A stretch of DNA of 64,000 nt, from NCBI GenBank assembly GCA_017621815.1, contig JAGASK010000029.1:124001-188000 (forward strand). Direction: 5' to 3'. Below the pieces are notes generated by a model that worked only from the letters and a program-made list of their open reading frames with translations, was not told the origin of the DNA and searched no databases. Position numbers and translations under genes: made by a program. Of this stretch, positions 58,371-64,000 are shown in pieces. The stretch is from Lachnospiraceae bacterium. Its GTDB lineage: Bacteria; Bacillota; Clostridia; Lachnospirales; Lachnospiraceae. Positions within the stretch are counted from its first letter, which is position 1. Each line of letters begins with the position of its first letter.

Positions 58371-59939
58371 TTAGTTACCAGCCTTCCAAGCATCATACTG
58401 AGCTGTGAACTCAGCTAAGATATCCTGATATCCAGCTTCGTCAAGAGCTGCCTGATATGCTTCGATAGTAGCTTCTACATCAGCTTCTGCAAATCCACCG
58501 TTTTCAAGAGGGAAACCATAGGTTTCAAAAACGTTCTGGCATGCGCTGAACTGAGCTGCAACGGGCTCTTTATCAAAACGGAAACCAGCTGCGCAGGATG
58601 TGTTAGCACCACCGTTGAAATCCTTGTAAAGGTCTGCTTTGTCATCGGGCTCATTGTCAAGAGGAGTAACGATTGTAGCGGAAGCAGATTCCCACATGGA
58701 GTGGTTGTACTTGTCACTTGACTGTGTTACATGACCATTTGCATCATATGTAAAGTCTTCGCCTTCGATACCGAATGTCCAAAGATCAGCAAGTGTGCTG
58801 TCTGTGTAAAGAAGACCCATGAAATCGATACAAGCCTGTGCCTGTTCAGGTGTGCTGTTTGCTGTTACGCAGTAGCAGGAACCAAGAGCTGATGTGGAGT
58901 GTGCCCATCTGTCAGTAATAGGAGTCATAACAACTTCCTGACCATAACGGCTGTTAGCTTCATCATTTACCGGGATATCTGTCCACCATGAGAAAGCCCA
59001 ATCCTGTGTCTGAGTTGTTGTATCTGTTGTTGTCTTTGTAACATCATCTTCAGAAATATAACCAGCTTCTGCCCATTTAGCCATTAAAGTACAGAACTCT
59101 TTATACTGAGGAGTAAGAACTACATCAACAACGCTGTCTGTTGCTCTGTCAACTGCAATCCAGTTAGCTGTAGCATCAGCTGTGAAGAAATCAAAATCAT
59201 TGATGTAGAGTCTGTAGAACATAGCTGTCTTCTGTGTTAACCAGGGATACTTAAGTCCTTCTGCCTTTGCATCTGCAAGCATGGGCTCAAGGTCAGCAAG
59301 AGTCTTAACAGTAGAAAGATCCCAGCCATACTTGTCAACAAGTTCTTTACGAGCCATGATATCGTAGCCTTCTACGTTGTCCTTGTATACAGGAATGAAG
59401 TAATTTCTTCCGTTATACTTGGTAGCTTCCCACTGTCCTGCATCCATGGATTCATAGAGAGGTGTGCCGGGAAGTAAATCTGTAATGTCATAAACGGCAT
59501 TGTTAGGAACAAGGTCATTTGTTCCGATTGTGCTTTCCCATGAAGCTGTCCACAGTAAGTTAATCTCGTTGTTAGCCAGTGCAAGGTTAGCCTTATCAGT
59601 GAACTCACCAGAACCGATATCAGTAAGAGTAATCTGAACATTAATCTTATCCTTGATGTACTCGTTAACTGCGTCCTGTACCTTCTGAACCTGTGCAGAA
59701 TCAGGAGTTGCAAGGTTAAATGTAGCTCTTGTTACATTAATTGTTACAGCGTCTCCTGAAGCTTCTGTCGTGTCTGCAGCTGTTGTGTCTGCAGCTTCTG
59801 TTGTGTCTGTTGTTTCTGTTGTGTCAGCTGTTGTTGTGTCAGCTGATGACTCTGTTGTGCCTGAACCGCCGCATCCAACGAGTAAGGATGCTGTCATAGC
59901 TCCGGCCAAAACCAAAGCCAAGAGTTTTTTGATTTTCAT
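58371..59939 (-). CDS. Sugar ABC transporter solute-binding lipoprotein
   Basis: 522 residues. A lipoprotein signal peptide (KKLLALVLAGAMTASLLVGC) is followed by a Thr-rich linker (about 25-60) with repeated DTTE and then a binding-protein fold (VTINVTRATFNLATPDSAQV, NNEINLLWTASWESTIGTND). It is exported and anchored at Cys of LVGC. It is the last gene of a LacI-permease-permease-binding protein operon of the LplABC type. A glucose-containing oligosaccharide is a reasonable substrate given the GH94 gene across the regulator, but this is inference. Confidence 0.92.
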   Translation of the reverse strand: MKIKKLLALVLAGAMTASLLVGCGGSGTTESSADTTTADTTETTDTTEAADTTAADTTEASGDAVTINVTRATFNLATPDSAQVQKVQDAVNEYIKDKINVQITLTDIGSGEFTDKANLALANNEINLLWTASWESTIGTNDLVPNNAVYDITDLLPGTPLYESMDAGQWEATKYNGRNYFIPVYKDNVEGYDIMARKELVDKYGWDLSTVKTLADLEPMLADAKAEGLKYPWLTQKTAMFYRLYINDFDFFTADATANWIAVDRATDSVVDVVLTPQYKEFCTLMAKWAEAGYISEDDVTKTTTDTTTQTQDWAFSWWTDIPVNDEANSRYGQEVVMTPITDRWAHSTSALGSCYCVTANSTPEQAQACIDFMGLLYTDSTLADLWTFGIEGEDFTYDANGHVTQSSDKYNHSMWESASATIVTPLDNEPDDKADLYKDFNGGANTSCAAGFRFDKEPVAAQFSACQNVFETYGFPLENGGFAEADVEATIEAYQAALDEAGYQDILAEFTAQYDAWKAGN

Positions 59940-60027
59940 TTTTAAAAATCCTCCCGTTTTTTTATTTATTTCTAATCCTCCGCACTATTGCTTCAGATTG
60001 AAACCTGATTTAATAAAACAATTAATA

Positions 60028-60960
60028 TTAGCCTTTTACGGAACCAACCGTAAGACCTTTGACAAAGTATTTCTGGAAGAACGGATATACTATCATAATC
60101 GGTCCGATAACTACCAGCACAGTTGCCATTGTTGATGAATACTGAGGAATATTTCCTCCCATAGCTGCTCTTGCTGATGCAGGAACATTTGAGTTATTCA
60201 ACAAGAATTCAATACTCTTCTGAATATTAACGAGCAGTAACTGCAGCGGTTTCTTATTATCACTTGTGATATAAAGCAAAGCATTCTGCCAGTCATTCCA
60301 GTATGCTGTAGCCATCATGAAACCTACGGCTGCAAGTGAAGGCTTAAGCAGCGGAAGAGTAATCTGGAAGAAAGTACGATACTCACCGGCGCCGTCAATC
60401 TTAGCCGCTTCCATCAATTCATTAGGAATACTGTTTGCTATGTATGTCCTTAAAATAATAACATTCATTGTTGTTACGCACAATGGCAAAATCAAAAGCC
60501 ACAGGCTGTCTTTTAAATGATAGTAGGATGTAAAGATTACATATCCTGAAAGCTGACCACCATTGAACAACATGGGAATCAGTAAATATATGGATAAAAA
60601 CTTGGATAATCTGAAATCCTTCCTGCTGATGGAATAAGCGAACATACTCATAACAAGCAGTCCTAAAAATGTTCCGAATACCGTAACAAAAATCGTTATT
60701 CCATAAGAGGTTAAAAGCTGTGAACCATATCTTAATACGGAATTTACACCGGCCATGGACCACTTTTCCGGGAAAAAGCTGAAACCATTCTGTGTAATGG
60801 ATTTTTCATCGGTAAAAGCTGAAATAAATACCAGCAAAATCGGCAGTCCGCAAAACAATGTATAAAGCAGAAGGAAAAAGCCGAGAATGTATTGTCCTAA
60901 CCCCTTTTTTTCTTCTTTAGATGGTGCCAAATCGGCAGCATTACCTTTTTTCTTACTCAT
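60028..60960 (-). CDS. Sugar ABC transporter permease (LplC type)
   Basis: 310 residues with six membrane segments. The EAA loop ELMEAAKIDGAGEYRTFFQI and the following TLPLLKPSLAAVGF contact the ATPase; the N-terminus YILGFFLLLYTLFCGLPILL and end FFQKYFVKGLTVGSVKG are typical of the CUT1 carbohydrate uptake family. It is 19 bp after the LplB-type gene. No ATPase is encoded in this operon, so it probably uses a shared MsmX-type ATPase. Confidence 0.93.
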   Translation of the reverse strand: MSKKKGNAADLAPSKEEKKGLGQYILGFFLLLYTLFCGLPILLVFISAFTDEKSITQNGFSFFPEKWSMAGVNSVLRYGSQLLTSYGITIFVTVFGTFLGLLVMSMFAYSISRKDFRLSKFLSIYLLIPMLFNGGQLSGYVIFTSYYHLKDSLWLLILPLCVTTMNVIILRTYIANSIPNELMEAAKIDGAGEYRTFFQITLPLLKPSLAAVGFMMATAYWNDWQNALLYITSDNKKPLQLLLVNIQKSIEFLLNNSNVPASARAAMGGNIPQYSSTMATVLVVIGPIMIVYPFFQKYFVKGLTVGSVKG

Positions 60961-60979
60961 CTTTCAATCTCCTCTCCAA

Positions 60980-61885
60980 TTAGAACAATGCATCATCCGG
61001 TGAAACCTTACGAACCATACCATTGGCAAACAGCATCAGTAAAAGCCCCACAATAGACTGGAAGAAACTTGTTGCAGAAACAAATCCGAAGTTTGAATTC
61101 TTGAAGATAGCGTTTAACACATAGGAGTCAATAACCTGTGTAGTCGAATACAATACACCGCTGTTTCTTGTAACCTGATAGAACAAACCGGTATCAGATC
61201 TCATAATATTACCAACAGAGAGAAGCAGCATAACTGTAATCATAGGAATCAGTGAGGGCAGTGTGATATGCCAGATCTGTTTCCATTTATTAGCTCCGTC
61301 AATCTGGGCAGCTTCATAAAGCTCTGTATCAATACCGGCCAGAACGGACATATATAAAACGGAACCGTAACCTACGCTGTTCCATATCTTAACGATAGTC
61401 AGAATAAGCGGCCACCAGGAGGCAGTTGAGTAAAATCTTATACCCATATCGAATGTGTTATTCAAGATACCGGTATCTGTACTGATAAACGCATATACAA
61501 TAAACTGAACTGCAGCATATGAAATAAATACAGGGATAATCATAATGGTCTGCATTACCTTTGCCACTTTCTTAAACACAAACTGGTCAATGGCAATGGC
61601 AAGAACCACATTCAAAAAGGTTCCCAGACCAGTAAAAATAATATAATACAAAATCGTATTTCTCGTCATTGAAATGAAAGTATTTTTCGATGCCATCAGG
61701 AACTTGAAATTGTCCAGTCCGCACCACGGGCTTCCCCAAATACCTTTCGAAAAGTCAAAGCTCTTAAATGCCATCACAAGACCGGCCATCGGAACATACA
61801 TGATGAAAAATAAGATCAGAAAAGCCGGTAAAGCCATTACTACATGTGCCCTGTGCTTCCACGTGTTTTCTAAAAAGCTCTTCAT
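60980..61885 (-). CDS. Sugar ABC transporter permease (LplB type)
   Basis: 301 residues, six membrane segments. The EAA loop is ELYEAAQIDGANKWKQIWHI followed by TLPSLIPMITVMLLL; the start HRAHVVMALPAFLILFFIMY and GLDNFKFLMASKNTFISMTR are those of LplB/YtcP-like CUT1 permeases. It follows the LacI gene in the same direction and precedes the LplC-type permease. Confidence 0.93.
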   Translation of the reverse strand: MKSFLENTWKHRAHVVMALPAFLILFFIMYVPMAGLVMAFKSFDFSKGIWGSPWCGLDNFKFLMASKNTFISMTRNTILYYIIFTGLGTFLNVVLAIAIDQFVFKKVAKVMQTIMIIPVFISYAAVQFIVYAFISTDTGILNNTFDMGIRFYSTASWWPLILTIVKIWNSVGYGSVLYMSVLAGIDTELYEAAQIDGANKWKQIWHITLPSLIPMITVMLLLSVGNIMRSDTGLFYQVTRNSGVLYSTTQVIDSYVLNAIFKNSNFGFVSATSFFQSIVGLLLMLFANGMVRKVSPDDALF

Positions 61886-61952
61886 ACTACAATCTCTCCT
61901 TTTAATAATTTTTAACCGCTAAAGCATGCATAACACACATGCAACAGTTCAA

Positions 61953-62963
61953 CTAAATTCTGGCAACTGAGCTGCCTTCAAATATTTTTCCTTCGACCAC
62001 TATCTGCTCTGTTAAAGTAGTCTTCGGCTTTTCAATCAGGCTGATCAGCTTTTCCGCCGCTTTCCCGCCAAGACACCTGGTATCCTGAATCACCGTTGTC
62101 AGCTTCGGTTCATAATTTATGGCTATCTGCGTTCCGTCATAACCGGCAATGGAAATATCATCGGGAATTCTCATTCCCCGCTCATGTATGGCATTTATTC
62201 CGCCAAAACATGCAAAATCATCCGGATACAAAATGCAGGTAGGCGGATTTTTAAGACCGAGAAGTTCTTTCGTCTTATGATAAGCTTCCTGCGTGTCGCG
62301 ATATTGGGCTTCGCATATATATTCCGGAGGAACTGTCACATTTAATTCTTCGCATGTCTTATAAAAAGAAGAAAGCCGGCTTCTGGTAACAGCCGAATCT
62401 GCCCCGTGTATATATGCAATTTTACGATGTCCCATTTTATATATGTACTGGACGAGATCCCTCATTCCCTTTACATTGTCTGAAAGAACTGCGCTTTTAT
62501 CGTTAAAAATATAATCTATTGTTACTACAGGAATACTGCTCCTGACCAGTTCTTCCACCTCAGGGTCATTAAAATTCACACATGCAATAACAACCCCGTC
62601 AAACCGCCGGTACCTGCTGTGCTCCAGATACGACATTCTGCCGGGTCTTGTTTTACAGCAATTAATAAAAGTAATATCATAGCTTTTCTGCTCTGCTGTA
62701 CGCTTAAAGCTGTCCAGCACATTGGCAAAATAATCGTGGGTCAGCCCGCTCTGGCTGTCATCCACAAACAGAACTCCAAGGCTGTAAGTCCGGTTCGTTT
62801 TTAATGCTTTGGCAGCCGAATCGGGAAAATATCCGATTTCCTTAGCCACCTGCCGGATACGTTCCTTTGTTTCTTCCCCAATATCCTTATGATTATTTAA
62901 TGCCTTACTGACAGTTGCTATTGATACACCGCAAGCCATCGAAATATCTTTCATCGATGCCAT
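61953..62963 (-). CDS. LacI family regulator of the sugar uptake and GH94 genes
   Basis: 336 residues from the ATG at 62963 (GAGGAGGG upstream); a frame extension to 62984 covers that site. Helix-turn-helix MASMKDISMACGVSIATVSK, hinge and ligand domain (TYSLGVLFVDDSQSGLTHDY, ILYPDDFACFGGINAIHERG, CLGGKAAEKLISLIEKP). It lies divergent from the GH94 gene and ahead of the permease genes. The identical 14-bp operator ACTTAATCGTTTTC occurs at its own start and before GH94. Confidence 0.93.
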   Translation of the reverse strand: MASMKDISMACGVSIATVSKALNNHKDIGEETKERIRQVAKEIGYFPDSAAKALKTNRTYSLGVLFVDDSQSGLTHDYFANVLDSFKRTAEQKSYDITFINCCKTRPGRMSYLEHSRYRRFDGVVIACVNFNDPEVEELVRSSIPVVTIDYIFNDKSAVLSDNVKGMRDLVQYIYKMGHRKIAYIHGADSAVTRSRLSSFYKTCEELNVTVPPEYICEAQYRDTQEAYHKTKELLGLKNPPTCILYPDDFACFGGINAIHERGMRIPDDISIAGYDGTQIAINYEPKLTTVIQDTRCLGGKAAEKLISLIEKPKTTLTEQIVVEGKIFEGSSVARI

Positions 62964-63050
62964 TTTCTTTCCCTCCTCTGTCACAGAAGTCCGGCTTATT
63001 CAACTATTCATCCAAACACCTGTTACAGATGAGTTTTACCCCGAAAACCC

Positions 63051-63101
63051 ACTTAATCGTTTTCGTGTTTTTAGTTTATATCATTTTTTATACATTTGCA
63101 A
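63051..63101 (-). promoter_or_regulatory. Sugar-operon LacI promoter and operator
   Basis: Minus-strand TTGCAA (63096-63101) and TAAACT (63073-63078) are 17 bp apart; the operator ACTTAATCGTTTTC (63051-63064) lies right after the start point. The intergenic stretch from here to 63360 is AT-rich and shows nothing else. Confidence 0.65.
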
Positions 63102-63362
63102 TAGATTTTTAAAATTTTTTCGTCATTTTTTACTATTTTAGCAAACTTCCACAGTTTTTTTTACTCATTTTTTGTACTTTTTCATAGTTTCAATTAGTCA
63201 AAATTTGATTTGGCAACATTTTTAGTTAATTTTAGTTAATTTATCATCCTTTATTTCATTTATTAATCATTTTTAATCACTTTTCCGAAAATCTGTCGTT
63301 TTTTCCACCCCGATTTAGATTTAATCTCCGATTTATATAATATAAATTGCACAATTTTATTA

Positions 63363-63421
63363 TTGCAATGGCTGGATAATTTAGGTATAATTCATGCTAT
63401 AGTATTAACTTAATCGTTTTC
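63363..63421 (+). promoter_or_regulatory. GH94 promoter and LacI operator
   Basis: TTGCAA (63363-63368) and TATAAT (63386-63391) are 17 bp apart. The operator ACTTAATCGTTTTC (63408-63421) follows the start point by about 10 bp. Confidence 0.75.
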
Positions 63422-63439
63422 TAAAAAGGAGAAGAAGCT

Positions 63440-64000
63440 ATGAAATTTGGTTATTTCGATGATGCGAACCGCGAGTACGTAATCACCACCCCTAAAACGC
63501 CGCTTCCCTGGATTAATTATCTTGGCTGCAATGACTTTTTCAGCCTGATATCCAATACCTGCGGCGGTTATTCCTTTTATAAGGATGCAAAACTGTTAAG
63601 ACTTACCCGTTACCGTTACAATGATGTTCCGGCAGACATTAACGGTAAGTACATTTACATCAAGGACGGCGACACTATCTGGAATCCCGGATGGCAGCCT
63701 GTTAAGACAGAGCTTGACTCCTATGAATGCCGTCATGGTATCGGCTACAGCCGTTTTACTTCTTCCAAAAATGATGTACAGGCTTCTGTTCTCACTTTCG
63801 TTCCCATGAATGATACCTGCGAAATAAGCCAGTTGAAAATTACAAATAATTCCTCTGAAGCTAAAACACTTTCTGTTTTTTCTTATGTAGAATGGTGTCT
63901 GTGGAATGCAGACGATGACAGCAGAAACTTCCAGAGAAATTACAGTACAGGTGAAGTTGAAGTAGTTGATTCCACCATTTTCCATAAAACAGAATACAGA
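63440..64000 (+). CDS. GH94 family phosphorylase (cellobiose phosphorylase-like), cut by window edge
   Basis: 187 residues are visible from the ATG at 63440, with AAGGAG upstream. The sequence begins MKFGYFDDANREYVITTPKT, followed by PLPWINYLGCNDFFSLISNT, CGGYSFYKDAKLLRLTRYRY and GYSRFTSSKNDVQASVLTFV, the N-terminal beta-sandwich domain of cellobiose phosphorylase. The catalytic domain is beyond the edge. Family members split cellobiose or related beta-glucosides with phosphate to glucose and glucose-1-phosphate. It is divergent from its LacI regulator. Confidence 0.92.
   Translation, partial: MKFGYFDDANREYVITTPKTPLPWINYLGCNDFFSLISNTCGGYSFYKDAKLLRLTRYRYNDVPADINGKYIYIKDGDTIWNPGWQPVKTELDSYECRHGIGYSRFTSSKNDVQASVLTFVPMNDTCEISQLKITNNSSEAKTLSVFSYVEWCLWNADDDSRNFQRNYSTGEVEVVDSTIFHKTEYR

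Noticed and set aside
63596-63985. 129-codon minus-strand frame
   Set aside because: It is antisense within the GH94 gene, whose protein is clearly recognisable on the plus strand.

Overview
The window looks like chromosomal DNA from a low-GC anaerobic Firmicute, most likely a gut Lachnospiraceae-type clostridium. This is inferred from gene content: paired ABC exporters, a PadR/DUF1700/DUF4097 operon, a BlaI/M56 pair, high-molecular-weight rubredoxin with rubrerythrin, a PPi-type phosphofructokinase, a GH94 phosphorylase next to LplB/LplC-type sugar permeases, and a PD-(D/E)XK transposase remnant. No rRNA, prophage or CRISPR array is visible. Almost all genes are on the minus strand; the plus strand carries an ECF S component, a PlsC-like acyltransferase, an ABC-F protein, six tRNAs and the GH94 gene.

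Layout. 1-5.0 kb: heterodimeric ABC exporter (first gene cut by the window edge) under a MarR regulator, a TraX-like membrane protein, an ECF S component. 5.1-9.8 kb: PadR-DUF1700-DUF4097-small membrane protein operon, a duplicated CmpB-like membrane protein, an XRE regulator with its membrane partner. 9.8-15.2 kb: inositol-phosphatase family enzyme plus GH13 enzyme, a nuclease-helicase fusion, an HPr-like protein without the phosphorylatable His. 15.5-19.1 kb: a DNA-repair operon (rarA with a one-base frameshift, a radical SAM protein and its partner) preceded by two LexA-like boxes. 19.2-23.1 kb: three-gene ABC exporter, a decayed small locus, a broken transposase. 23.3-29.1 kb: BlaI plus an M56-LCP fusion, a 7TM-GGDEF protein, plsC. 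29.2-41.8 kb: glutamate synthase gltBD, CPBP protease, HAD phosphatase, S1 protein, rubrerythrin and rubredoxin-flavoprotein with a Fur/PerR-type box, ABC-F. 41.9-52.8 kb: glycogen phosphorylase with its LacI regulator, a CheY/CheX pair, phosphofructokinase with a cre box, two MATE exporters, tRNA-Leu, a cation antiporter with a structured leader. 53.1-57.4 kb: six tRNAs, an operon of rRNA methyltransferase, degenerate amidase, XTP pyrophosphatase and phosphoesterase, and a 48-residue Asn-rich protein. 57.7-64 kb: a LacI-regulated sugar ABC transporter beside a GH94 phosphorylase.

Regulation can be read directly in many intergenic regions: consensus promoters with 16-18 bp spacers carry dyads or repeats placed like operators (MarR, XRE, LexA, BlaI, Fur/PerR, LacI twice, CcpA cre). 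The strongest unexplained pattern is a family of about ten intergenic palindromic elements, mostly 39-41 nt, that end in TTCATGACAATAG; six of them start immediately after the U-tract of a Rho-independent terminator. Other notable items are the M56-LCP fusion, an amidase_3 protein that has lost its zinc ligands, an SOS-type repair operon with a broken first gene, and a riboswitch-like leader before the cation antiporter.
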